Part shown: piece after piece, positions 36,374 through 44,723 of the stretch
Layout: every line of letters starts with the position of its first letter
Numbering within the stretch: the first letter of the stretch is position 1
Source: Nitrospira sp. ST-bin5
GTDB taxonomy: Bacteria > Nitrospirota > Nitrospiria > Nitrospirales > Nitrospiraceae
Length of the DNA: 64,000 nucleotides
Direction: 5' to 3'
Assembly (NCBI GenBank): GCA_002083555.1
Contig: MSXN01000008.1
Coordinates: forward strand, 69,682-133,681
Position numbers and translations under genes: made by a program
Notes under the pieces: model-generated
Databases searched by the model: none
Told to the model about the DNA's origin: nothing
Seen by the model: the letters and a program-made list of their open reading frames with translations, nothing else

Positions 36374-36823
36374 TCAGGTTGCGGCGACTTGGATGATCAG
36401 GTTGGTTAGGTGTTCCATACCGATGCAGTCGAGGATGCAATAGGCCCGATATTGGGTGCGGCCGTTTTCTCCGGCGCGAAAGGTCAGACTCGACTCCCGG
36501 TTCATGATCCAGATGGAGCCGGTTTCCTGCTTCCACCCATCTTCTGACTTGACGGCAATCTGATGGGTATCGCCTACGGCCAGGCTGGTCAGGTCTTCTC
36601 CGAACAGGAAGGTGATGGTCACCACGGCGTCCTTCGGGACAGTCAGGACACGCTTCGCGCTATAGAGCTTGCCCTTCTCGTCCAGAAAGCCCTTTTCGCT
36701 GACGCGAACCTTGATTTCAACAGGGGCCTTCTCAGGTGCAGCCGCATAGACCATGGCGGGGCCTCCGGCCAATGCGGCAGCCATAGCGAGCGCTATGATT
36801 ACGGTTGCTACGCGATTCATCAT
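36374..36823 (-). CDS. Cupredoxin-like periplasmic protein
   Basis: About 149 residues; start at either of two adjacent ATGs (36823 or 36820). A signal peptide is followed by VEIKVRVSEKGFLDEKG and KDAVVTITFLFGEDL. The copper-site candidate residues are His in DTHQIAV, Cys and Cys in YCILDCIGMEH, and His and Met of that same motif. The Cys-x3-Cys spacing followed by Met and His recalls CuA or cupredoxin sites, though the Cys-to-His spacing is one residue longer than in CuA. Electron transfer or copper binding is plausible and unproven. Confidence 0.55.
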   Translation of the reverse strand: MMNRVATVIIALAMAAALAGGPAMVYAAAPEKAPVEIKVRVSEKGFLDEKGKLYSAKRVLTVPKDAVVTITFLFGEDLTSLAVGDTHQIAVKSEDGWKQETGSIWIMNRESSLTFRAGENGRTQYRAYCILDCIGMEHLTNLIIQVAAT

Positions 36824-36927
36824 GTACAGTACCCTTTCACAGGATGACAGACGTGTCTTGCGCGACCAATCTGGGGCGAGAGTCTCGATCGCGATCAAGT
36901 CTCCCGCCCCTGGTTGTGTTGTCGGTC

Positions 36928-38571
36928 CTAGCGATCGCTCTCGTCGTCTTCTTCGTCGCCGTCGTCTTCGTTGGACACACAATCGATTTCGAAGACGGTG
37001 ACAGTATTGCTGACTTCGTGCGAGACGACCAGCAGCGGCTTGCCGTTCGGGCTGTCTTTCCGCTTGATGAAGATCAAGCCTTCAGGTGATAGGTCTGTGG
37101 GCGTGGTGTTGGCATAGGTGATGAACTGCGGCGCTTCTGGTTTAGAGATATCGTAGACCATGACACCGCCAGTCCGCTCCAGGCCGATGAATGCATAGGT
37201 GCGTCCGGCGACTTTGCCGAGCGCGAGCCCTTCCGGCTCCGGCCCCTTGTTGTCGCTTCTGGTATCGAAGGTGTCGACGGCGCCGTTGGAATTGAACGTC
37301 GTCGGAACTAATGCCGCCGTCCGCTGTTCGAGATCGTCGCCGCTGTCGTAGACGAGCCCGCCGTCGGCTTTGCGGATGCTGAACGACCGGGCGCCGAACA
37401 CGTAGAGTTTCTCGAAGTCGGCGTCGGCATCGGTGTTGCCGAGGGTATTGGTGACGGTCAGCCGTCCGAGGTTGTCGTTGTTGCGGAGACCGGCCGCCCC
37501 GGTGGTCACGTCAGGATATCCTTGCGCGGCAAAAGCTGCGGCGTCGAGCGAGAGGGACCCGACGCGGGTCTCTTCCGTGAAACCGGTGTAGTCCCTGGCA
37601 TCGCCTTCATTGGCCATGACGAGATAGGTCCGGCCCTTCACGCGATAGGACGCGATGCTGTCGGGTTGATACATGCCGAGCACCGGCCAGTTCCTGATGT
37701 TGATGATCCCGGCGTTGCTCGAACCAGGGGTGTCGCGGTCGCTGGCATCGAGCGTGTTCCCGGCCAGGGAGTGATCTTTGAAGCCGAGCCCGACGATCTT
37801 GGTGAAGGTGGCGGAGGGAATATCGAGGATGCCGATCGCATTATTCTCCTGCAGCGTGACCCAAGCCGTTTTGGAGTCTTTGGAGACGGTGATGTATTCC
37901 GGTTCGAGGTCCTTCGCGAGCGTCGCGTTGGGACCGAAAATCCTGATGCTGGACGAGTTCTCCTGCGGAATCGCAGGGGCGAATCCGGCGGTCCGGACAT
38001 CGAGTTGCGTGAGGGCGGTGACGTCCCCGCGCAGGTCGATCACGCTGACCGACCCGTCCGGGTCCACGCTGTCCGTCTGATTGTAGCTGTTCGGTTCGCC
38101 CTCATTGGCGATGAGCAGCCAACGGCCATTGGGCGAGAAGGTGAGCATATCCGGCAGGGCGCCGACCGTGAGCTGGTTGAGGAACGCGCCGCTTGCGTCG
38201 AACAGCTTCACGCTGCCCGGATCGGTCTTCTGCGCGCCTTCAAGGGCGACGGCGACAATGCCTCGGCGCACGGCCACGCTGTTAGGTTTCCCGCCGAGCG
38301 GAACCGTCTGCACGAGGACGGGCGATTCCGGCGCGCTCAGGTCGAGCACGTCGAGCTGGCGCAGATTCAGATTGATGCTGAACAACCGTTTCGACTGCGG
38401 ATCGAAGGCGGCGATTTCTGCGCGTGGTTCGTCGGGGTTCGTGCTGGCGCCCGCGCTGTACCGGCCGATTTGTTTGAGCGTGATGGATTTCGAGTCCGAC
38501 GCTATCGCGGATATCGGCAGGGCCATCATGCCAAACACACCAATTCCGACCATGACTTGTTCGAATTTCAT
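36928..38571 (-). CDS. Choice-of-anchor I family beta-propeller protein
   Basis: 547 residues from the ATG at 38571, preceded by GGAGG. A signal peptide (MALPISAIAS) leads into a beta-propeller with repeated blade motifs such as FSPNGRWLLIANEGEPNSY, DGSVSVIDLRG, AWVTLQENNAIGILDI and LVMANEGDARDY. The tail is strongly acidic (EDDGDEEDDESDR). The choice-of-anchor I family is often annotated next to alkaline phosphatases or calcium-binding esterases. The four-half-site Pho box upstream suggests a phosphate-scavenging role. No catalytic residues can be assigned. Confidence 0.8.
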   Translation of the reverse strand: MKFEQVMVGIGVFGMMALPISAIASDSKSITLKQIGRYSAGASTNPDEPRAEIAAFDPQSKRLFSINLNLRQLDVLDLSAPESPVLVQTVPLGGKPNSVAVRRGIVAVALEGAQKTDPGSVKLFDASGAFLNQLTVGALPDMLTFSPNGRWLLIANEGEPNSYNQTDSVDPDGSVSVIDLRGDVTALTQLDVRTAGFAPAIPQENSSSIRIFGPNATLAKDLEPEYITVSKDSKTAWVTLQENNAIGILDIPSATFTKIVGLGFKDHSLAGNTLDASDRDTPGSSNAGIINIRNWPVLGMYQPDSIASYRVKGRTYLVMANEGDARDYTGFTEETRVGSLSLDAAAFAAQGYPDVTTGAAGLRNNDNLGRLTVTNTLGNTDADADFEKLYVFGARSFSIRKADGGLVYDSGDDLEQRTAALVPTTFNSNGAVDTFDTRSDNKGPEPEGLALGKVAGRTYAFIGLERTGGVMVYDISKPEAPQFITYANTTPTDLSPEGLIFIKRKDSPNGKPLLVVSHEVSNTVTVFEIDCVSNEDDGDEEDDESDR

Positions 38572-38620
38572 TGGGCTTCCTCCAGATGGCGTGAATCGTA
38601 GGTCCTCTTCCGAGAGACGC

Positions 38621-38674
38621 ACTATGGCCGCATCCGATTAGACCGAGATCAAGCAGGCATTAAGATTGAGTTAC
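38621..38674 (-). promoter_or_regulatory. Pho-type promoter of the choice-of-anchor I gene
   Basis: Half-sites start at 38674 (GTAAC), 38663 (TTAAT), 38652 (TTGAT) and 38641 (CTAAT). CATAGT starts at 38626, 15 bp after the last. Confidence 0.75.
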
Positions 38675-38786
38675 GTTGCGGCGCCGCGCACAGGACGAAG
38701 CCGGACAACAGCCGTCGCGATGCCTCAGGGGCCGGCCGGTCTCAGCGGCATCCCGCTGTGGGGTGTGAGGGTGGAGGCCTTCACGA

Positions 38787-39200
38787 GTGCGTCGTGAACG
38801 ACTCGAAACCGCATCGACTCTGAGCGGCTTCCAATTCACGAACGAGCGTGAACCAATCTCAGCCGGCTCAATTGACACATCTCGCGGAGCGGGACTCCTC
38901 GTAGTTCTCACTGGTTGCACGGTGGGCCACCCGTCGCTCGGCGAGCAACACCAGCTGTCGGATCTCCGCGTCGTTTTTCTCGATGAGCCGCAGATTCAGG
39001 CCAAGTGGAAGGAAGTGACCGGCAAGCCCGCCGTGATGATGACACCCAGGCTGGTGCTGGAATCGCAGCGGCGCGAAGAAGTCGTGGTGGGATTTTAGGA
39101 TTTTCACACTCGCACCATCTATTGCCCCAAGATGAACTTCGAAATCTGCGGCCACGAACTGCACCATGCCGTGCTGGGCCGGTTCCACTTGGAGCGCTAG
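38787..39200 (+). pseudogene. HExxH lipoprotein interrupted by a nonsense codon
   Basis: An open frame from 38787 is cut by TAG at 39096-39098. The same frame then continues with 33 more protein-like codons to TAG at 39198-39200. The part before the stop has a lipobox (LVVLTGC) and FLDEPQIQAKWKEVTGKP; the part after has IYCPKMNFEICGHELHHAVL with a HELHH zinc-protease-like motif. This is the pattern of a single gene inactivated by one substitution, for example Trp or Gln to stop. The N-terminal start is uncertain. Confidence 0.6.
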
Positions 39201-39262
39201 GCCGCCCTTTCTGCAATTCCACGTCAATAACGATTGTGCTGTTCCGTTCTTCGCCGCTCGTA

Positions 39263-39333
39263 TCTCGTGAAGCATGACACGCGGGATGGAAAGAGTGCGT
39301 CTCGATCTGTGATTGCGAGATACGCTTCACGAG
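39263..39333. repeat. Short inverted repeat with the dispersed CGTGAAGC word
   Basis: The left arm ATCTCGTGAAGC (39262-39273) pairs with GCTTCACGAGA on the right (39324-39334). The word at 39315-39333 is the exact reverse complement of 23140-23158 inside the 157-bp element, so the two loci share a 19-base sequence. Confidence 0.5.
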
Positions 39334-39387
39334 AAACAGTGGTTCAAGCGATTGCGTGTCGAGCCGTCATGAATGATGCAGGGTAGG

Positions 39388-40530
39388 CTAGTGCCCGGCC
39401 ATCGGAAGGAACGACACGGCGATGGAGATGGTGATCAGCACGATAATGATCCATTCAAGCACTTCCATGCGGCGGGTCGTCGCGCGGTCCGACATCTTCC
39501 CATAGATGCTGTCCAGCGTATCCAGTTTGCGCAGGATGCTCGCATCCCAGGCTTCCAGGTGAAACCGTTGAGACGCCAGGCGATAGACCCGCGCCAAATA
39601 CTGATCGCCTAAGAGCTTCAACGTGTTCGTGACCCGCTCGAAGAGCAGCGCCCCGTCGACTTGCAGTCGCGCGATGTGGGTGGTGTCCTTGTCGTGCGAA
39701 CCGGGAAGCGGCAGCAGGCGCAGCTTCCGCGTGAGCGCTTCGTAGCCTTCGTCCAGCGCGGTATCGAGTTGTCCGTCGAGCATCCGCATTTCGAGCAATT
39801 CGACGTTGGCAAATTCCAGCACCGCCCGCACGTCATCCATGTCGTTGCCGAACAGCACGGCCGCGTGCCAGTCGATGAGGGCGGTATCCTGGATTCCGAA
39901 GGAGATGCGACAGGACATGGCATCGCGCGTTTCCTGCTCGGAGAGCGGGGTTCGTTCTCCACGCAGGATTCTGGCAAGATCGGCTTCCCGGCCGGTCCAC
40001 AGGAGGGAGGTTTGAGGCGGCGTACAGGATTCGATCGAGAAGACCAGATAGTCTTCGACTTCCGGGGCGATTTGGGGGCGTTCGATGGCGGGATGGATCG
40101 CTTGCACCAGTTGCTCGACTCTGGTGCGGGACTCCTTCAGCAATAACTCATTCTCGTAGAGTGCGTTGCTCAGCTCAAGCAAGCCGTCGAAGGGACCGTC
40201 CAATGCCAGGCGATAGGTGATGGTCACGGCGCCAAAATCATACACCATGACTTCGACGGTCGGACGCGACGAGTAGGCGCCTACTGTCAGCGATATGCCC
40301 TCCTGCATGAGCCTCAGTGGCGCCGGATGGTAGTTGAAGTATTGTGGCGCCCGGGCTTTGTGGCGGATGCGCCCGCGCTCGGTTCCGGCCGTAATGCGAC
40401 GATCGACCTCGTCCAGAGCGATGGACGTGCCGATGTCATAGGCGAAGATGGCGTAGCAGGTGCCTTTGTTTACGGTGACTGTCGTTTCGAGAGGCGTCGG
40501 CATGGCGTCATCTCCGATCGGTAGACTCAT
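39388..40530 (-). CDS. RMD1/DUF155 family protein
   Basis: 380 residues. It has CYAIFAYDIGTSIALDEVDRR near the start, VYDFGAVTITYRL in the middle and a C-terminal LEWIIIVLITISIAVSFLP transmembrane helix after DTLDSIYGKMSDR. This matches the RMD1/DUF155 family, whose yeast members are membrane-linked; bacterial function is unknown. A TATAAT hexamer at 40539-40544 sits only 14 bp from the ATG at 40530, suggesting a near-leaderless transcript. No in-phase Pho box is seen. Confidence 0.82.
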   Translation of the reverse strand: MSLPIGDDAMPTPLETTVTVNKGTCYAIFAYDIGTSIALDEVDRRITAGTERGRIRHKARAPQYFNYHPAPLRLMQEGISLTVGAYSSRPTVEVMVYDFGAVTITYRLALDGPFDGLLELSNALYENELLLKESRTRVEQLVQAIHPAIERPQIAPEVEDYLVFSIESCTPPQTSLLWTGREADLARILRGERTPLSEQETRDAMSCRISFGIQDTALIDWHAAVLFGNDMDDVRAVLEFANVELLEMRMLDGQLDTALDEGYEALTRKLRLLPLPGSHDKDTTHIARLQVDGALLFERVTNTLKLLGDQYLARVYRLASQRFHLEAWDASILRKLDTLDSIYGKMSDRATTRRMEVLEWIIIVLITISIAVSFLPMAGH

Positions 40531-40732
40531 GAGGTGTCATTATATCAGGGGCTTCGTGTCGCGGGGTGTCCTCTAACCGACTGGTCCGATGTATGACCGG
40601 ACTGGCTGCCTCACCTATACGACAGCGCAGGTTGCGAGGTGGTGAGGCGCGAGCGTAGGGGTTGAACAGGATACCAGCGCGTCGTTACGAATTGATGAAG
40701 GTTCGATTAAGAGTGCCCATCCGATTCATCGT

Positions 40733-40790
40733 TAAGATTGCGTTACAAGTGATCTTGTCTGTTGACCGGCCTCCGCACACCTTTCAGAAT
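40733..40790 (+). promoter_or_regulatory. Pho-type promoter of the lipid glycosyltransferase
   Basis: Half-sites TTAAG 40733, TTACA 40744, CTTGT 40755, followed by TTGACC at 40762 and CAGAAT at 40785 with a 17-bp spacer. The identical layout occurs at 48205-48263. The -10 candidate is not in the phase of the other sites, so a normal -35/-10 promoter with an upstream Pho box is the better reading. Confidence 0.55.
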
Positions 40791-40883
40791 AGACAAGTGG
40801 CTCCAAGACGAGGTCGGGCTGGATTCGAAGAAGGAACCTTTGATGGAAGCGGCGCATGTGCTGCCGTGAGTCCATCGAGCACC

Positions 40884-41906
40884 ATGAAAATCGCCATCGC
40901 GACCGATGCCTGGCAGCCGCAGATCAACGGGGTGGTCCGGACGCTCGGACACACCGTCGCGCACCTGAAAGAACTGGGACATGAGGTGCGGGTGATCACG
41001 CCGCAGGATTTTCGCACCTATCCCTGTCCGACCTATCCCTCCATCAGGCTCGCGGTCTTTCCAAAGCGCGGCGTCAATCGGATGCTCCGGGAGTTTCGGC
41101 CGCAGGCGATTCACATTGCGACTGAAGGCCCGATCGGCCATGCGGCGCATTCGTTGTGCCGCAGTCTGTCGCTGCCCTTTACGACGTCGTATCACACGCA
41201 GTTTCCGGAATATGTCCGCGCCCGCGTTCCGCTTCCCATCTCCTGGTCCTATGCCTACCTGCGCCGGTACCACGGCCGCGCCGCCCGCACGATGATTGCG
41301 ACGCAATCGATGAAGCGTGTGTTGCAGGAGCGAGGGTTCAAGAATCTGGAAATCTGGGCGAGGGGCGTTGATTCGAACCTGTTCCAGCCGGGACCGAAAT
41401 CGTTCTTGTCGGGTAATCGGCCTATTTCCATGTATATGGGACGCGTCGCCGTCGAGAAAAACATCGAAGCGTTTTTGGGTCTCGATCTGCCCGGCTCAAA
41501 GTATGTGGTGGGGGATGGCCCTGATCTGGAACAGCTTCGGCGGCGCTATCCGAACGTGACATTCACCGGACAAAAGACGGGGCAGGAATTGACGGCGCAT
41601 ATCGCGGCGGCGGATGTCTTCGTGTTTCCCAGCTTAACGGATACGTTCGGTCTCGTATTGCTGGAAGCCATGGCCTGCGGCGTACCGGTTGCGGCGTTTC
41701 CGGTGACCGGCCCGATCGATGTGGTGCAGCAGGGCAAGACTGGTGTACTTGATTCCGATCTGCGCAAGGCCATCCTCGGCGCGCTGAAGCTCGATCCGGC
41801 CGATTGCATCGCCTATGCCAGACAGCATTCCTGGCGCAATTGGACGGAACGCTTCGCGTCCTTGCTGGAGCCGTTTGAAGAGAGCCGGTGGGGGAAAATG
41901 CGCTAA
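40884..41906 (+). CDS. GT4 glycosyltransferase, Agt-like lipid glycosylation candidate
   Basis: 340 residues starting MKIAIATDAWQPQINGVVRT. IHIATEGPIGHAAHSLCRSL, SMYMGRVAVEKNIEAFLGL and FPSLTDTFGLVLLEAMACG are GT4 blocks of the diacylglycerol glycosyltransferase/SqdX/MgtA type. In alphaproteobacteria such an enzyme (Agt) acts after PlcP to make glycolipids under phosphate starvation. Here it is 5 kb from a PlcP-like gene and has a Pho box. A GTG at 40866 is an in-frame alternative start. It overlaps the stop (TGA at 40867) of an 8-codon leader frame from 40843 that has a good ribosome site, so coupled translation is possible. Confidence 0.8.
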   Translation: MKIAIATDAWQPQINGVVRTLGHTVAHLKELGHEVRVITPQDFRTYPCPTYPSIRLAVFPKRGVNRMLREFRPQAIHIATEGPIGHAAHSLCRSLSLPFTTSYHTQFPEYVRARVPLPISWSYAYLRRYHGRAARTMIATQSMKRVLQERGFKNLEIWARGVDSNLFQPGPKSFLSGNRPISMYMGRVAVEKNIEAFLGLDLPGSKYVVGDGPDLEQLRRRYPNVTFTGQKTGQELTAHIAAADVFVFPSLTDTFGLVLLEAMACGVPVAAFPVTGPIDVVQQGKTGVLDSDLRKAILGALKLDPADCIAYARQHSWRNWTERFASLLEPFEESRWGKMR

Positions 41907-41974
41907 CAAAGCGGAGGGACTCCGTCAAGTTCTCCCAAATCCAGAGTATTAAATAATTGTACGGGAGATAGTAC

Positions 41975-42436
41975 ATGCAGGTACACACCACAACCACCCT
42001 GACTCCGTATACGGTGCGAGTCAGGTTTGAAGCTTCAGGAAAGTCCGGACGTGAGGACTCCACGCCATCGCGACAACTCCTGTATGCGATGGACCGCAGG
42101 CCTCCCAAGTTCTTTCTTGCCGGGGCTCCGATGATGCCGCCGGCCGCGGCGGAGGTTGCGATCCTTGAACAGTCCGGAGGCGCTGAGGTGGTGCTTCGGC
42201 TCATGTGGGGACCGCTTCCGGCTCCCTTTCCCCGCGCGCTCGCCGGAGCCGGGTTGTTGTTCGGACTGCTCGTCGTCATCTTTTCGGATCGTTCAGCCGG
42301 GGTGTGGGCTCTGGCGGCGCTCGTGGCAGTCCTACCGGTCGTAGCCTTGCTCTATCAGCAGCGGGGCGAACGGGAACTGCAATCGCAGCTGAGCCGCCTG
42401 CTCGACGGCGCGAGATTTACGCCCAAACCGCACTAG
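41975..42436 (+). CDS. Hypothetical membrane protein with two helices
   Basis: 153 residues. The first 85 are polar with a short Pro-rich stretch. Two adjacent hydrophobic helices follow (residues 88-103, ALAGAGLLFGLLVVIF, and 109-125, VWALAALVAVLPVVALL), then a charged C-terminus. GGGAG precedes the ATG. It lies 68 bp after the glycosyltransferase and converges with pit. No family recognised. Confidence 0.55.
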   Translation: MQVHTTTTLTPYTVRVRFEASGKSGREDSTPSRQLLYAMDRRPPKFFLAGAPMMPPAAAEVAILEQSGGAEVVLRLMWGPLPAPFPRALAGAGLLFGLLVVIFSDRSAGVWALAALVAVLPVVALLYQQRGERELQSQLSRLLDGARFTPKPH

Positions 42437-42509
42437 GCTCCACCGAAGCGGAGAATTCTAGAGTTCTGCAGATGACCGTGTAACCGTCCGTGGCTCTATA
42501 GGCTCAATC

Positions 42510-44000
42510 TCACAGTCCCAGCCAATGGGCCACGATATAGAGTCCGGCGGCGAAGAAGGTGGCGCCCAGCAGCACGCATACTGGAAGCGTCAGCACCCAG
42601 GCCAGCAAAAGGTTTTTCAGCGTGTCCATTTGGAGGCCGGAGCGATTGGCCGCCATCGTTCCGGCCACACCGGATGAGAGCACGTGCGTAGTGCTCACGG
42701 GAAGGCCCCAATAATCAGCCGCTCCGATCGTGGACATGGCAACCAGTTCCGCCGCCGCGCCTTGCGCATAGGTGAGATGGGCTTTGCCGATCTTTTCGCC
42801 CACCGTCACGACAATCCGTTTCCAGCCGATCATCGTCCCTAAGCCAAGCGCCAGGGCAGTGGCGTATTTGACAAAATCAGGAAGGACCCGGGTGACGTTG
42901 TCCAGGTCCGCCCGGTACGTCGTCAGGTGGTTTCTTTCGCTTGGAACGGTGAACGTGTTCTCTGTGTGCAGTTTGTCGAGCGACTTTCCCACGAGATATA
43001 CCACCGTTCGGAACTCGCTGCGCTCATTGCGGCTCAGCTCACGGAGGCTGCGCTTCCCATTCATCTGCTCCGCAATATATCCGTTCTTCTGCTGCAGGGC
43101 GGCATACGTTCTTTCGCTGGCTGTGCCGGCGCTGCTCAAAAAGTTGGATAGCTCGCCGCCTGCATCTTCGGGTTTCAAGGCCGTCGCGCCGGCGTAGGAC
43201 TTGAGGATGTCGTCCGTCGTGCGGGCAGAGATCTGTAGATGCGCAATTGCCGCCGTACTCGTTTCTAAGTTCAGGGCATACGCGCCCGGCAGAATGCCGA
43301 TGAGGATGAGCATGATCAGGCCCATGCCTTTTTGCCCGTCATTGGACCCGTGGGCAAAACTGACGCCGGTGCATGTCAGGATCAAGATACTCCGGATCCA
43401 TAGCGGCGGAGGAGTACCGGATTCCGGCGCACTATAGAGTTCAGGTTTTCTGAGCAGTGCTTTGGCTAGCAATAAGAGCAGCGCCGCTGCGCAAAATCCG
43501 ACGACCGGCGATACGAGAAGCGACAATCCCACATCCTTGGCCTTGGCCCAATTCACTCCATCGCCAAAAGCGTGGTTCGCTGAGAAGAGAGAGTTCGCAA
43601 GGCCCACTCCCATGATCGAGCCGATCAGGGTATGGGAACTCGACGCAGGCAGGCCGAGGTACCAGGTTCCCAGGTTCCACACGATAGCGGAAATCAGCAG
43701 CGCAAAGACCATCGCGAAGCCGGCGCCCGAGCCGACATTGATCACCAGTTCCACCGGCAATAGCGCAATGATGCCGAACGCCACCGCGCCGCTGGAGCTG
43801 AGGACGCCGATCAGGTTCCAACAGCCGGACCAGACGACCGCGGTGTTAGGCTCGAGCGCATTGGTGTAAATGACCGTCGCCACCGCATTGGCGGTGTCGT
43901 GAAACCCGTTGACAAACTCGAAGCTGAGCGCAAGGGCAAGCGCCAGCAATAAAAATAGCGCCGTCTGGACGCTTAACGACTCACCGAAGAGCATGTCCAT
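42510..44000 (-). CDS. pit: Low-affinity inorganic phosphate transporter (PitA family)
   Basis: 496 residues. The two inverted signature halves are present: FEFVNGFHDTANAVATVIYT and ASSSHTLIGSIMGVGLAN at the N-terminus, GLPVSTTHVLSSGVAGTMA at the C-terminus. About ten helices flank a soluble loop of roughly 130 residues (about 260-390). The family imports metal-phosphate complexes with protons. A Pho box upstream is unusual, because pit genes are often constitutive or repressed under starvation. Here the best reading is induction, though activator or repressor use cannot be told from the box alone. Confidence 0.93.
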   Translation of the reverse strand: MDMLFGESLSVQTALFLLLALALALSFEFVNGFHDTANAVATVIYTNALEPNTAVVWSGCWNLIGVLSSSGAVAFGIIALLPVELVINVGSGAGFAMVFALLISAIVWNLGTWYLGLPASSSHTLIGSIMGVGLANSLFSANHAFGDGVNWAKAKDVGLSLLVSPVVGFCAAALLLLLAKALLRKPELYSAPESGTPPPLWIRSILILTCTGVSFAHGSNDGQKGMGLIMLILIGILPGAYALNLETSTAAIAHLQISARTTDDILKSYAGATALKPEDAGGELSNFLSSAGTASERTYAALQQKNGYIAEQMNGKRSLRELSRNERSEFRTVVYLVGKSLDKLHTENTFTVPSERNHLTTYRADLDNVTRVLPDFVKYATALALGLGTMIGWKRIVVTVGEKIGKAHLTYAQGAAAELVAMSTIGAADYWGLPVSTTHVLSSGVAGTMAANRSGLQMDTLKNLLLAWVLTLPVCVLLGATFFAAGLYIVAHWLGL

Positions 44001-44117
44001 GATTGTCCTGATCTCTTACGAGCCTGCCCGATTCATGATCCGTCTCGTATGCAGAACGCCTCAACTCGGATCAACGCGCAGCGTGGAGTACAAGAGACAC
44101 ATGTATGGGTATGGAGC

Positions 44118-44155
44118 ATTACGGATAGATTAAATTGATATTAACAATGGGTAAA
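44118..44155 (-). promoter_or_regulatory. Pho box upstream of pit
   Basis: Four minus-strand half-sites: TTTAC 44155, TTAAT 44144, TTAAT 44133 and GTAAT 44122. The in-phase hexamer at 44107 is CATACA, a poor -10. Confidence 0.68.
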
Positions 44156-44186
44156 TCTATCTCAGGCGGTTCTCACCCGATCGGTG

Positions 44187-44723
44187 TCATTGCTCGAGAT
44201 ACGCTCCCGCCGCGTATTGTGCCGTCTGCAACAGGGGGAGGACGAACCAGTCGTCGTAGGGAAATCTGGCCGTCATAAAGAAGCCCCAGATCGACAGGAT
44301 CGCGCCGACGTATTGGGGGTGGGGCATGAGGGAGAAGGGGAAGCTCCGGCACCAGGGCACCTGATAGCCCAGTCTGTTTCCGTAGAAGACGCCGATCTTG
44401 CCAAGTTGCACGAATACACCCACATTGAGAACTTGGCCGATGGCGATCAGAACGCCCCCGATGGCGATCCAGGGCCCGTCCTCGCCGGGTGGGATGACTG
44501 CGCCGTCTCCATAGAGATAGCACCAGCCGAAGAACACGGCCAGCTGCAGTGTTTTGAAGCAGACGAAGCAGTTCCGCAGGACGTCCACCGGCTCGCCGAA
44601 GACGGCAAGGAGAGGTTTCGAGCAGAACCGGCGAAACGAGTCCGGATGGTGCCAGACCCACGCATACCAGATCCGTTCGAGGCTCAGAGCGCCGGCCGCG
44701 ATCAGCACGCTCCAGAGCGTCAT
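44187..44723 (-). CDS. Phospholipid N-methyltransferase-like membrane protein (PEMT family)
   Basis: 178 residues with about five helices. The segments GQVLNVGVFVQLGKIGVFYG, VPWCRSFPFSLM and HPQYVGAILSIWG match the PEMT fold, in which the His-Pro-Gln-Tyr block and neighbouring loops bind S-adenosylmethionine. PEMT enzymes methylate the amino group of a lipid head group. The ATG overlaps the aminotransferase stop (TGATG), so the two are coupled. It would act on the product of the preceding enzyme; whether that is phosphatidylethanolamine or another amino lipid is unknown. Confidence 0.8.
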   Translation of the reverse strand: MTLWSVLIAAGALSLERIWYAWVWHHPDSFRRFCSKPLLAVFGEPVDVLRNCFVCFKTLQLAVFFGWCYLYGDGAVIPPGEDGPWIAIGGVLIAIGQVLNVGVFVQLGKIGVFYGNRLGYQVPWCRSFPFSLMPHPQYVGAILSIWGFFMTARFPYDDWFVLPLLQTAQYAAGAYLEQ

